Source: Zopfochytrium polystomum
Taxonomy: Eukaryota; Chytridiomycota; Chytridiomycetes; Chytridiales; Chytridiaceae
Reading direction: 5' to 3'
DNA: 64,000 nt
Assembly: GCA_025765615.1 (NCBI GenBank)
Contig: JAIVFJ010000033.1
Span: 186,001-250,000 of the forward strand
Shown: positions 1 through 10,617 of the stretch, one piece after another
Layout: every line of letters begins with the position of its first letter
Position numbering within the stretch: the stretch's first letter is position 1
Notes under the pieces: generated by a model
What the model was told of the DNA's origin: nothing
Database searches by the model: none
What the model saw: the letters and a program-made list of their open reading frames with translations, nothing else
Program-made: the position numbers and the translations under genes

Positions 1-110
1 GCGTTCCGGCCAACGGACTTGAGGATCGCCGCCAGGTCTTCCGTGGAAATGTGCTCGTCCCGGTTCTTGTCGAAGAGGGAGAAGGTGTTCTTGGAGGAGA
101 AGATTTCGGC
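1..110 (-). CDS. EF-hand (calmodulin-like) protein, partial
   Basis: Only one internal exon, reading off the left edge, is in the window. It encodes a helix-loop-helix whose 12-residue loop DKNRDEHISTED has Asp/Asn/Asp at positions 1, 3 and 5 and an acidic residue at 12, which is the calcium-coordinating pattern of an EF hand. The flanking text (NTFSLFD before, LAAILKSVGRN after) matches the first EF hand of the calmodulin family in register. The 5' border is a TAG acceptor at 111-113 on the minus strand, preceded by a branch-point-like ACTGAC. Upstream exons must lie to the right of 113 but I could not identify them. Calmodulin itself, a myosin light chain or another EF-hand protein are all possible; one loop cannot decide. 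Confidence 0.6.
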
Positions 111-981
111 CTAAAGGTGAACGGGTAGTACTAACCAGTCAGTAACGGGCGCAAAGCGTTAGGGGACAGGAGCCGTGGCGGAGGATAGTGTGTATCGCTG
201 CCTCACCATCTTTGCGGGAACAAGGGGGGGTGGAGACGGAAGCGACGGTTGAACGGTGAAGGATGAGGCGGGCCTGGGCTGCTTTTCTTTTCTTATTAAT
301 ATTTTTTTCTTCCCCCCTTTCTCTCACTCCAGTTTTCTTTTGCGTTTATCAACCTTCCCGCCTCCTCGTTTTCTTCAACTGCCCCAGTCTGTCTGGCGGT
401 CTCCCCGGCTGTGGGTTGTCCATTCCGTCCGTCCGTCGTTTTCCATCTCTGTCTATCAGCGACCACCACAATTCGCTCCCTGTCTCTTTCCCAGTCCGTC
501 TGTTTACTTTGTCTCGCTAGTCCTTCGCCGCTTTTCCTCGAAAATTTAAAGCCAAACCAAATTTGTGCAAAGAAATTCTTCCTCCTCTTCTCCTCTTTGT
601 TTTGTCTCAGGTTCTTCCGAATGGTGCCGATGTGATGGCGAGGCGGGAGGCGGATGAAGGGGAAAAAAAAAGAAAAAAAAAAAAGAAACGGCTGCTGTGG
701 CGGATCGGGATGGGGCGTGATTAGCCAAGAGATAGGACTTCCTCGTCGGCCTTCCTTCATGCCCTTCACACCTTGCTTCCCTGCCCCTGCATGATCCTGA
801 CCATTCATTGTAAGTATTCGGTCCATCAGCACGGAATACGACGGCGCCAAGAACAATTCACCACAAACCATTTGGATGCTTCGCTGGCTACCTTCTGCGC
901 CGACGATTGCTCGACTTTGAAATTCCTCTCGATGAGGCTGTTCTTCGTCGGCACGTCTGATTCCGGCACCCGCCATTACCA
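111..981. other. Non-coding stretch between the EF-hand exon and the GST gene
   Basis: No family-recognisable ORF. The stretch is rich in pyrimidine runs on the plus strand (about 285-600) and has a poly-A tract at 660-690. It should hold the 5' exon(s) and promoter of the EF-hand gene, and perhaps a C-terminal GST exon: the minus strand has a possible donor GTAAGG in the last confirmed GST exon. Open frames on both strands here are low-complexity and I do not call them. Confidence 0.5.
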
Positions 982-1927
982 TCAGTGAAGGCATCGAAGC
1001 GCGAAAGTACCATAAAAAAAAGCCTTACCCATGCCCTCCCTTACTGCATCGATTGCGGCCATTCGATGGAGCCATTTTTCCACCAGCGGTGTTTCGCTCT
1101 GCACAAAAAATCGCACCGAGAGTACCACCGCAAATATAGAGTAAGAGATCGGAAAGAGAAGGCTGTGAAGTAAGGAGACAATTGGATCACGCACCAGTGA
1201 AAGCCCAGCCCACTCGTGGGAGGCGACCCAACTGAAGCACGAAATGTCGGCAACAGAGATCTTCTCGCCTGCGAGAAAATCACTTTCCGCCAGGCCACGC
1301 TCCATAACTCGGTAAAGACGGAGCGTCTCGTCCTGGTACCGCTTGATACCGTATGGTATCTTTTCCGGAGCGTAGCGGTAAAAGTGATTCGCCTGGCCTT
1401 GCATCGGTCCCAGACCCCCCATCTGCCACATCAGCCACTGAATGGCGACAGACTTCTTCTTGGGATCTACTGGGAGCAAAAGGTGGTTCGGATCGTGATG
1501 CTCAGCAAGGTAGAGCAGGATCGCGCCGGATTCAAAAACAGGGAAGTCGCCGTTCGAGTGCTGGGGTTGACAGGCGGTCCAGCGGAGGGGCCAGTGGAGG
1601 TGTGTCAGCGAGGACGCTCCCTAAACTGTTTCTGCCATACGTAAACCGATACACTTACGTCCACGATTGCGGGAATCCGACCATTCGGGTTAATCCTTGA
1701 AGAGTGTAAGTTCCTCGGCAATTATCACACGATGAACACGACGCGGCCAAACGAGTGGAACGACTTTCTGAAAAATCTTACTTCAAAAACCACTCCTCTT
1801 TCTGCTCGAGCTTGGAGAAGTTGATCTGGTGGACATTGAACGCGAGGCCAAGGAGCTTCAGAGCGATTGACACCTTGTGGCCGTTTGGTGTGCCAACCGT
1901 GTACAAGGTAATCATGGGGTTGCTCAT
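982..1927 (-). CDS. Glutathione S-transferase, nu-class / Ure2p-like
   Basis: Exons (minus strand): 1927-1782, 1695-1659, 1560-1195, 1098-982; 221 aa. Intron phases (2, 0, 0) join without frame conflict. The N-terminal thioredoxin-fold domain (about residues 1-85) begins [14 protein letters not shown]; the T-P-N-G-x-K motif is typical of nu-class/Ure2p-like GSTs, in which Thr and Asn next to the thiol replace the usual Tyr/Ser. [11 protein letters not shown] (cis-Pro loop) and the Glu-Ser of [13 protein letters not shown] (glutathione gamma-glutamyl contact) are present. The all-helical C-terminal domain contains [12 protein letters not shown], the conserved N-capping box. The expected activity is glutathione-dependent disulfide reductase or transferase in the cytosol. 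The start ATG at 1927 sits just before the first beta strand; an in-frame upstream start at 1990 would add 21 residues. The last codons are uncertain because a further intron could begin at the GTAAGG near 1024. Confidence 0.85.
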
Positions 1928-2700
1928 CCGGTTTGATGTTTCAATACTTTTTGGGATTTTGAATCCATGAAGAGTGCGATCTGGATTCATAGAACGACCA
2001 CACTATCGATGGACTTCTGTTTGCTTTAACCCGATAGGCCCGTTGTAAATTCGCACTTCACATCCAATCGAAAGAAGCATTTCCCTTTCGTGCACTTATT
2101 CGTGAGAGTGGAGACTTGAAGGGACATGAACTGCATGCTTGAAGGACATGAACTGGGCTAACATCCTTTTCCTTCCCAAGAGCTGCCCTGGCTTGGATCC
2201 CAGTGTCAGCGAATGAGTTCAATTGGAGCTCATACAAATATCACTCAGCGAAAGAGATTCCGATGGAACGGGCGGACCAATCTTTTTCCCCGTTGGATCT
2301 TGTTGACAATCCAACCATGCAAGCATGCAATCCCCAGCAGAAAATGCATGTATTTGAGGGGTTTTGGGGAAATGGTTTAGCCGATGCAAGTCAGCAGGAC
2401 AGGACATGGGTGAGACAGACGGGGGAAACGCCAAATGGAAAGTAAAAGACAAAGAGATACCGAGCACACAATCATGAGGCGGAACGATGGAAGTCCGAAA
2501 GAATGAACGATAAAAATTTTCCAACGTGGGCAAGTTTCCAAAATGTCTGTCGGTTCTGTGGGACCTCCAAGCAAGCCCTTGCAGGACGCCGAGAAAAAGC
2601 AAGAAAAATGTGAAAATTCATTCCAAAAAAGCGGCCGGAAAGACAAAAAAAAAAGCACTTGAAAGGCCGGCAAGCAGACAGAAGTTGGGGGAGAGAGAGG

Positions 2701-2734
<34 letters not shown>

Positions 2735-3081
2735 GGACAGCGAGAAAGAGACAGAGAGCGCAGAGAGAGAGAGACAGAGAGGCTGCTGCAAGACAGGCTG
2801 CAGAGAGAAGCCCGTTGGGAAAGCATTCCAGCAGACCTCCCTGAACCGAAAGTCAAGTCATTCTTGCAGCATTCTGCACAGCGCAACAAGAAACTGGAAA
2901 AAAATTGGGGTAGTTCAGCCGGACTGTCGCCCACAGTGTAATCTGTGCTGTCTGTCTAGCGATCTCCTCAGCCACGTCTCTCTCTCGCTCTCTCCGAACG
3001 CACACACACGCGCCCCCGCGCTCACTCACACACACTCTCTCTTTCCGCTCTTGATTCTCTCACTCTGCCCCCAACCCCCCC
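1928..3081. promoter_or_regulatory. Divergent intergenic region with GA and CA/CT microsatellites
   Basis: About 1.15 kb between the divergently transcribed GST (-) and C2H2 factor (+). I see no gene. A (GA)n-rich tract lies at about 2690-2790 and a CT/CA-rich tract at 2970-3070, directly before the ATG of the C2H2 gene. Pyrimidine-rich tracts just upstream of start codons are common in fungal promoters, so the second tract probably belongs to the 5' UTR or core promoter. Confidence 0.45.
2690..2790. repeat. GA-rich simple repeat
   Basis: Imperfect (GA)n with interruptions (GAGG, GACAG). It makes the overlapping open frames Arg/Glu-rich in one phase, which is why they look like ORFs; they are not genes. 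Confidence 0.85.
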
Positions 3082-4925
3082 ATGACGGACCCCTTCCGCA
3101 AGCTGCCACCACCACTCGCATTCCCGTCGTCCACGCCATCCTCCTCGTCCTCATCGTCCTTCCCAAACGCCGCGGCCACCGGTAGCGGCCCCGGCAACCC
3201 CGCATCGGCGTCCTCATCGGCCTCAACCGAATCCGCCTCAGCCTCCTCTACGAGCAGGACTCAGCCACGAGCTCTTGGATACTCGGACCCCTCGGCAAAC
3301 CGTGTCGAATCTTCGGACCAGCACGCGACAGCTTTGGCCCCGTTAATTCCTCCCGCTCATCAAACCAACTCAGCGCTTGCCCCGCAGTCTTCATCACCAC
3401 ACTCTCTGACGCAAGCGATGCCTGGAATCGGTAGTGCGCAAGTCCCGATCACTGAATCGACGCTTGTCAACCAGTGGCCAATGCGCGCCGATTGCGCTTA
3501 CCTCGGAAACAATAATATTTTTCAGCCCAACCACGCGTTCCACGGCAACCCTATGGCCGACCTCTCAGCGAGACAGGTGCTCGGCTTCCCTCTTCCCATG
3601 CAGTCACCGGCCCCAACTACTGCCTTTCCCTTTTCAAACTTGACGGTGTCGACACTACAAACCAGTACATATCCCTTCCAAAACTACGCTACTCCACAAG
3701 CATCGCAATTCCCAGCTCAAGCCCAGTTTTCTTCGCTTCCCCGATCGAACCAGGTGGAGCAGTCCTCCGGTGTTTTGTTCGACGGCTTGCCGCGGGATTT
3801 TCAAGGCTTTGGGTGGCCAGTCTACGCTCCCGCTGCCATGCCACAATGGACTTCACAAGTGCAGAGTTTCACCGCCTCGCAAGAAGTGAGCATCCAGCAG
3901 GAAAACAAGCAACAGCAGACGCAGCACCCACATCCTCACCAGCAGCAGGATGCGCAGCTCAAAAATATTCAGGATCAAGTGGACGGCGGAAGGGAAAGCT
4001 TGCTCCGACGACAGGTCTACCCGCAGTTGACCCAATTACAAAGCCCCCAACAGATGGGGAAGGCACATACTCGAAATCTTCGCAGTGAGCCCCCGTGTGA
4101 TTCAGCCGATGGAGTACTGTTTCAGCCTTATCATCAAATACTTCCCGATGCGCGCAGACGGCAGGCCGAAGTGGAATCAAGCGGGTGGCTCGCCCAAAGC
4201 ATCAGCACACAGTCGACCACTGGAAGAGGCGCTCCCTCCGTTCACGGTCCTTCTACTTCATTCACGCCTTCCTTCGTGGTAAATCTCTCCACTACAAACC
4301 TCTCCACCATATCCTCGAAAGGGTTTACAGACCCCGCCGATTCACCCAACCCCTCACGAGATCCCTCAAAGTCCACGTCTCCTGCCTCCGAGGGATCCAT
4401 CATCGCCACTCCGTTGATTCACACCGCTTTTTCGTCTGAAAATGCACCGGCGGCGACACCTCTGAGCCAGGCCTCTCCATTGTCGTTGGTGTCGTTGTCG
4501 TCGGAAAGAGCTTCCTCCGCTGGCACATCGTCCTCCGCATCCGCAAGGTCCCGCAAGCGCCAGTCAGAGCCCAGTGGAGCTGGAACCCCCGTCCGCCGGC
4601 TTCCGTGTCCGGTTGAAAACTGCAACAAAAGCTTTACAACATCGTAAGTTTATGCTGGGTTGTTTCCTTGGCTGGTCAGACCAATTTAGAGTTTGTGCAG
4701 GGGTCATCTTGTTCGGCATCAGGCAAGCCACACGGGCCTCCGCCCGTACACATGCCCAATAGAGGGATGCAATTCGCGCTTCAGCCGAAACGACAACATG
4801 CTGCAACGTAGGCAAAGGCGTTGACTTCGTGCCTGTGCGTTCTCTGGCTGACACGCCTCCTCGTTTTCTCAGATCATCGGAATCATTTGCGAAGGCTTCA
4901 GGAAAACAACAAGGCTCCTCATTGA
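3082..4925 (+). CDS. C2H2 zinc-finger transcription factor
   Basis: Exons 3082-4643, 4701-4807, 4873-4925; 573 aa. Residues 1-505 are low-complexity (Ser, Pro, Gln), including a Gln/His-rich patch around 265-300, as in activation domains. Two canonical fingers end the protein: C509-x4-C514-x12-H527-x3-H531 and C539-x4-C544-x12-H557-x3-H561, linked by HTGLRPYT, a close variant of the TGEKP linker. Each finger is interrupted by an intron, so an unspliced reading loses the DNA-binding domain; phases 2 and 1 restore it exactly. The finger pair (GHLVRH ... FSRNDNMLQH) resembles fungal Msn2/Usv1/NsdC-type regulators that bind short G-rich sites, but the target is not predictable. A basic tail (HLRRL) closes the protein. 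Confidence 0.85.
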
Positions 4926-5179
4926 AGAGGATGGGCACTTTTTACCGCGTTGGTCCCTCGGTCTAGTTGGCGAACAACTATTTATGCTGCCAATGTTTAA
5001 ACGACTGATGTCTTTAAGAATAACGACTAATATTTCTGTTTCTTTCCGCCTTGGCGCAGCGGCAGAGCGAGCTGCGCTGTGCCGCAATGAAGCGGGCATT
5101 CGCAGAATCCAAATCCGACGCCGTTTCCAAAAATGGCAACAACTTGTGTTGTATTAATAAACCTAGTAGCCGATCGCGA

Positions 5180-6522
5180 ATGACGCCTTTGAGGGTGAGG
5201 CTGCCGGCTCCACGCCATCGACGATCCGTCTGCGCGACCTCTGAACGCCGTGCAGGCAGCCACCGCGATCGATCCCTAATCCACATTCGCCCTTGCTCGC
5301 TCCACACCGATCCTTCTCTTCCTTTCTCTAGACCGTACGAATTGGCTGCGTGCCGGAACACTTCTCTTGCCCACTCTACGTGGCGGCTGAGAGGGGGCAT
5401 TTCGCGAAATACGGCTTTGACGTCAAAGTCGTGAACTGTCCAGGCGGCACTGGAGAGGTGAGTTTATGTTCGGACAACCGCGGAAATGGCTACCCTGACA
5501 TATCCTATTCCACGGCCGACGCCCTGATCTTGCAGATGATACGCCTTCTTTCAAAAAACGACCTAGACCTGGCTGTGGCGCTCACAGAGGGCCTTGTTGC
5601 GCCGCTCGCCCGTGGGGAAGGCGACACGTTGAAGTACCGCGTCGTTGGCACCTACGTCTCTACGCCCCTCACCTGGTCAGTTGCAGTGAGCCCATATCGT
5701 TTCGAAAGAGGCGATTTCAACCTGCCCAGTGTGACATCGGGACCACCAATGGAGACACCAACAATTCCGAAGGCCGAGGGACCAGTTCCCGGTCCGCAGA
5801 CCACCGACTGGTCAAAAGCAGTTCCGGACAGAGCCGGGGAACCAACGCTGCTGGACGTCCTCAGAGGATCTACAATTGGCATCTCCCGCTTTGGGAGTGG
5901 TAGTCACATCATTCCTTTCGTCATCGCCTCCCAGCGTGGGTGGTTACGCAGCGGGGAAGAAGGGGTTGCACCCTTCCGTTTCAAAGAACTTAAGAACATC
6001 GACGGCCTCCGAGAGGGTATCCGCGATGGATCGACAGAGGCATTTCTGTGGGAGAGGTTCACGACAAAGGTGAGTCTTCCGCCTCGCCCGTATTGCGGCA
6101 ACAAAGGTTGATTGGCGAACCAGAGGTACTATGACTCTGGTGAACTCCACCACCTTACAGACGTGACGCCACCGTGGCCCGCGTTCCTCGTTGCAAGCAC
6201 TACGCAGTTCACGAATTCCGAAACCGGAGGCGTCAGGCGACTAATGGAGGCCATTACTGAAGCCACTCGGTCGTTTGCTGCACCTGATCGGAGAGAGCAG
6301 TCGGTGGCGGAAATCATGAATCGTTTGGGGTACCGGGACAAGCGGGACGTTGAAGCATGGTTTGAGACAGTCCAGTTTGCAGACAAGGTAGGGAGGATTG
6401 ATCGGGCCATGGTGAAGGGCTGTGTGGGCATCCTCGAGGGCGCCGGGGTTGTCGAGAGCGGCGACGCGTTGGGGCGAGACGATGCTTTGTTCTTTGCCGC
6501 TGGGGAGACTGAAGTGCTTTGA
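5180..6522 (+). CDS. Ca3427-like protein with type 2 periplasmic-binding fold
   Basis: Exons 5180-5194, 5332-6069, 6124-6522; 383 aa, all introns phase 0. The first exon is only five codons (M-T-P-L-R). Residues 6-30 (VRIGCVPEHFSCPLYVA) match the start of the NMT1/THI5-related, Ca3427-type family of fungal proteins that adopt the bacterial ABC-transporter substrate-binding fold. Other family features are GGTGE after the second strand, ADALI, GSTIGISRFGSGSH in the second lobe, FLWE and the GEL-x-x-L ... PPWPAFLVAS segment in exon 3. There is no signal peptide, so a cytosolic role is likely. The family is related to thiamine-pyrimidine synthases, but I do not see the Cys-rich CCCFC motif of true THI5, so thiamine synthesis should not be assumed. 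Residues 125-165 form a Pro-rich insert not expected in the fold. Confidence 0.8.
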
Positions 6523-6651
6523 GGTCGCGCCACGACTTCAATGGAAGACCGACAGAGACAGAGAGACTGAAGTGGAGATCCTGTGTGAATACAGATTTGC
6601 AAGCTGTCTCTGTTCCCCGCGGACCCTCCTCCCTGCCCGCTTAGACAACAG

Positions 6652-8254
6652 ATGAGGGCGGTCTTTCGAAAGCGAGTGGTGGTAGTTGGCGACGAAGGAG
6701 TCGGCAAGACGAGCCTCATACTCACGCGGCTACAAGGAGCTGTAGCCGCTGGGGGCGCGACCGCATCCATCTCGGGCAGTCCCGACCACCCGGGCAGCCA
6801 CCGACGGGAAGGATCCATGGATGGCTCTGGTGCCATCCGAAGCAGACATCGAGACGTGGCTGACGAAATCGAAAGCAACCCGCTCTACCGGATGCCTCCT
6901 GCCCCAACGGTTTTGGAAGACCAATACGACTCGGTTGACTTGCTTGGGTACACTTTGGTCGACACGTCAGGATCACATAGCCTCGATCGCCTCCGCCCGT
7001 ACTCATATGAAGGAGCGACAGGCTTTCTCGTTTGCTTCTCGGTTGGAGACCCGGCCTCCCTGCAGGAAGTCACAGAGAAGGTGCGCTTGGACGGTAATCA
7101 GCCCACATAACTGACGGCAAACTCCAGTGGGTTCCAGAGATAAAATATTTTGCGCCAGGCGTCCCATTTTCTCTTCTCGCCTGCAAGGTCGACTTGCGGG
7201 AAGATCCCGACGCTCTTGCCGCTCTAAAATCGGAGAACTTGACGCCGATTTCAGCTGAAGAGGTAATCCGCTTTTGCGCTTCGGCGATTCCTTCTCATTT
7301 CTCTTTCAGGGTGAAGAAATTGCTCTCAAAGTAGGAGCCAGTCGGTACGTTGAAACGAGTATTATTCTCAACGTTGGAATAGAAGAGGCTTTCGTTGATC
7401 CCAATCAGCCGGAAGACACCGTGCAACCGGAAGCCCCTGTCGGCCCGCGGCGACGCCACTCGAGCAGTTCTGTGCATGGTGCTTCGAGTGGGAGCTTGAG
7501 CAAAGCCTCAACGGCAGGGCAAACGAAGAGACGTTCACAATTGACCGGGGCCCAGCGGTCGTCCAATTCTCGACCGCCTTCTCCTCCATCCATTCCTGCA
7601 CGATCAGCAGCCTCCACAGGCAGTCGCACATCGCGCTCGTCAACAGCTGGGTCATCCCCATCGTCTTCCGCAGCGAGTCCCGTAACATCGCCTCAACGAC
7701 CGAAGAGCCCGGCGAAGCCAGACTCCAGCACCATGAGAAGAAGGGCTACCTCCGCTGGGCTGTCCTCGTCAACAAGTTCTCCTCCCTCGTCGATTGGATC
7801 CAGCGCCTTAGCGGAGAAAGCGAATACTGCTTCTCCCTTAAGCTCGGGAGGCTCATCCTCTACAATACTTGTTCCATCGCCACATACTCCAAGCAAGCAG
7901 CCACACACGTCACCACCAGCAGGGAGGCCGCGAGCGATTTCCTCGTCGGTTGCAGCGACGTCCTCTACTTCACAACCCTCTTCAATCGCACAGTCCACAC
8001 CATCATCTTCGACCCCACAACGGGCGAGAAAGCCGAGTAGTATCCAAACCTCACCCCCGTCAGGTCCAAGTAGTACAAGTTCCAATCATGTTGTTTCGTC
8101 TCCCACAACCGTCCCATCTACCGGCGGAAATCAAAGCACATCGAATGGTGGGGCGCATGAGCCTTTTTGGAAGCGACTGAGTGCCTCCAAAGAAAAGCCG
8201 AATCCGGTGTCGCGCCCGATTGAGCCTCGCCGGCGGGCCTCTGGTTTTAAGTGA
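6652..8254 (+). CDS. Atypical Rho-like small GTPase with long Ser-rich tail
   Basis: Exons 6652-7080, 7128-7262, 7310-8254; 502 aa. G1 is GDEGVGKTS (residues 13-21). Switch I is PTVLEDQYDS (from 85), matching Rho PTVFENY and keeping the Mg-binding Thr. G3 is DTSGS (104-108), where Rho has DTAGQ; the catalytic Gln is Ser108. G4 is CKVDLRED (162-169) and G5 is ETSI (203-206). About 48 extra residues lie between the P-loop and switch I. After the G domain come some 280 residues rich in Ser, Pro and Thr, ending RRRASGFK with no CaaX box, so prenylation is not expected. Loss of the Gln suggests low intrinsic GTPase activity, as in Rnd-type GTPases. The role (polarity or cytoskeleton) is inferred from the family only. 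An AATAAA-type signal follows at about 8279. Confidence 0.82.
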
Positions 8255-8284
8255 CGATTTTTGCAGATGTATCACTAGAATAAA

Positions 8285-8516
8285 AATCATCCAGATATGG
8301 TATAGGCTGGAGTAAGTACAGAATTTGTAGGTGGTAACGAAAGCGGATCAAAACGCAAGCGAACAAGGCGAGGAACAGATAAGCCCTTCCAAGCACCCCA
8401 TTCAAGTATTGAACCTACTGAGTCCTTCAAAAACCCCTTCCAATGTGATTGGGTGGGGTACCCAAAGGGATCATCAGTAACAGGCGTTGTGTACCCTGTG
8501 GGTCGAATCTTAACAA
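8285..8516 (-). mobile_element. Diverged relic LTR, family 3, inverted
   Basis: The minus strand starting at 8516 reads TGTTAAGATTCGACCCACAG and continues for roughly 150 bp with clear similarity to the start of the family-3 LTR (12408 and 22342), with many substitutions. The other end has decayed and no target duplication is visible. It lies in inverse orientation, 30 bp beyond the end of the Rho-like gene, and marks the left border of the transposon block. Confidence 0.7.
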
Positions 8517-9761
8517 GAAACGTTCCCCACTGTCCAGTGGTACAAACTGTCCATATATCCTGTCTGAGGCAGAATACGGAGGAAGATCCTGTAGACTCAG
8601 CCGAAGATGCAGTTACCAACATTCTTGACAACTTTGAGAAAGAGCTCAAGGAGTGGAAGACCACCACTTGGCTCATGAAGAAACCTGCCTCCAAGACCAC
8701 GACAGCCCCTGGGGTGCATGTCAACTTCCTTAAGAAGTACACTTTGGAGAAAACCAAAGACCAAACTGCTGATATAGAGTATCCTATCAAACGGATCAAA
8801 GGGCATACCTTTGACAGAGAAAAGATTTCTATTGACCAAATGGTTAGGATTCTGTACCAAATACGAATGTACCAACTTGAAGAAGATCTTCTTGGTGAAG
8901 ACTGATGCGTGTGCCTACCACAAGGGTGGCCAGGCAAACGATAATGGAGACAGATAACTGTTTGCTTCATCCTCTCACATCAGGATCGTCCCAGAGAACT
9001 ATGTGATACTTTGGAATGAAAGATCCACAAAGGCGAAATCTTTGTTTTTCAAGTCACTGAGGGAACAGGGATGCATTTGGAATGGAATCACATCAAATGA
9101 CCGATAAATATGAGCTGTCACGTTTGATTACGATGATACCTTTGCTCAGTGGGTTAAGGCAGCTAACGGTCGTTGCAGAGTCCCGAGTTTAATCCTGATT
9201 TCACACATATTTGATTGTTGACAAGGATGTTATCAGTGCGCCACTGACATCGTCCTTGTCTGAGGTTTCTGTCCTTTCTGTGTGTATTTTGTCAGTTGCT
9301 GGAATGAAGATGCGAAAATTCCTGAAAACATGTATGCTTTGGTGTCTTTGTGCAAAAGCATCCACAAAGGCTAGGTATTCGCAATTAGTTCCCTCCCAAA
9401 ATTCTGATGCACCCCACAGGGCTAAATTTCATCACGCAAATCGTAGAGTTCCCTGCTGTACTGTTCGTTTTGAGCCTTTCGGTGAAAGCAGTGTGCAGGG
9501 GCTTTGACCTGATGCTGAAAATATTTGTCGCTCGGAATGTGCGGTTTGATGAGACTCTCACTGGTCACCTGAGCAATTCTACCTCAAAAGCTACTGTTTC
9601 CTCACACTCAAGCCAAAGGCGTCATCGCTCCAATACAGGATCTGATTTGGATGATTATGACGTCCCTCCACTGGCAAAGGGGGAGCACCAGCTGTAGACA
9701 CAGACAGGGAGAGTACGAGTGAAAGTGATACAGACAGATTCAAGCCTGGGAAAATGCGGCG
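8517..9761. other. Unassigned stretch, probably old transposon debris
   Basis: An open frame continues to 8905 (+) with about 130 residues that are mostly polar and charged (LDNFEKELKEWKTTTW, IEYPIKRIKG). I do not recognise it; its start is inside the relic LTR, so it is a fragment, perhaps of an old element. Around 9488-9520 is a short match to the start region of the family-1 LTR (GTGCAGGGGCTTTGACCTGA). The rest (8906-9487, 9521-9761) shows nothing I can name. Confidence 0.4.
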
Positions 9762-10403
9762 GATTGCACCAATCATTGGATTTCTAAAAACAAGGAAAAA
9801 AGCGGCTTGTTTCCCAAACAAGCTTCCTGATTTGGAAACAACCAAACCAATTTACAAGCAACTGTTTCTCAAACAAGCTGTAAATTGGTTCCTGGTGGTA
9901 CTCAGCCCAGACAAAGTGCTCAGCCCAAGGTGGTGCACAGCCCAGGCTGGTACTCAGCCCTGGGTGGTGCTCAGCCCAGGCTGGTACTTAGCCCTGGCTG
10001 GTACTCAGCCCTGAGTGATGCCCAGCCCTGGGTGGTACTCAGCCCTGAATGGGTACTTAGCCCAGGCTGGGGGTTTGTGTTCAGCCTGTTTTATCTCATT
10101 TCTGTGGCCTGCTCTGTGCAACCCACTGCTCCCTCTGTTTTCTGATGGCTCCAACCTGCAGGAGTATAAAAGCAGCAACCTCTCACAGAGATCAAACAAG
10201 GAATCCAACCCCTCCTTGCTGCTTTGACAGAATCCAGTACAAAACAAGCCAATCTCTCTTCCATCTCTGCCCACTCACTCCTCACTCCTCTCTCCATCCT
10301 CTCACTCCTCTCCCTTTTCCTTCATCACTGCTCTCTCTCTCTCTCTCTCTCTCTTCATCCCCACACACACCAAGTCCCTCCAGTCCTGGGTGGGATTTCA
10401 TCA
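9762..10403 (+). mobile_element. Truncated 5' LTR of family-3 copia element
   Basis: This is nearly identical to the 3' half of the LTRs at 12408-13690 and 22342-23601, ending ...GGGATTTCATCA. The first ~600 bp of the LTR are missing and the join at 9762 shows no target-site duplication. It keeps the CAGCCC/GGTACTCAGCCC degenerate tandem repeats (9900-10070), a TATA box and the downstream CT-rich tract, so it could still promote transcription. What follows (CAAAGCTACC) does not begin with TGG, so it does not look like a tRNA 3'-end primer site. Confidence 0.85.
10165..10171 (+). promoter_or_regulatory. TATA box in family-3 LTR
   Basis: TATAAAA within GGAGTATAAAAGCAGC, followed 90-200 bp later by long CT runs. 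The same site is present at 13432-13438 and 23345-23351 in the other two LTR copies, so it is a conserved part of the LTR and the best candidate for its Pol II core promoter. Confidence 0.6.
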
Positions 10404-10617
10404 CAAAGCTACCTACAAGCCGTCGGCCACACTTGTACGCTCGAACAGGGCCCTGCTGCTCTTACAAGATAAGGGTTTCTTACTCTAAACAAGACCAACC
10501 TGTCTGTGAGCACCGGCTCACCCAGCGACTTTAAGGCAACAAAAGGCTCTTGGCTCTCTACAAGAAAAGGGCTACCGCTCTAAACAAGTCCACTGGTCCA
10601 CCAAGCCGCTACCTAGC

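Noticed and set aside
1216..1700. Plus-strand ORFs opposite the GST gene
   Set aside because: Shadows of the GST exons, whose motifs are unambiguous on the minus strand.
9211..9697. Two plus-strand ORFs before the family-3 LTR
   Set aside because: No recognisable domain, alternative start codons, and one overlaps a relic LTR fragment.
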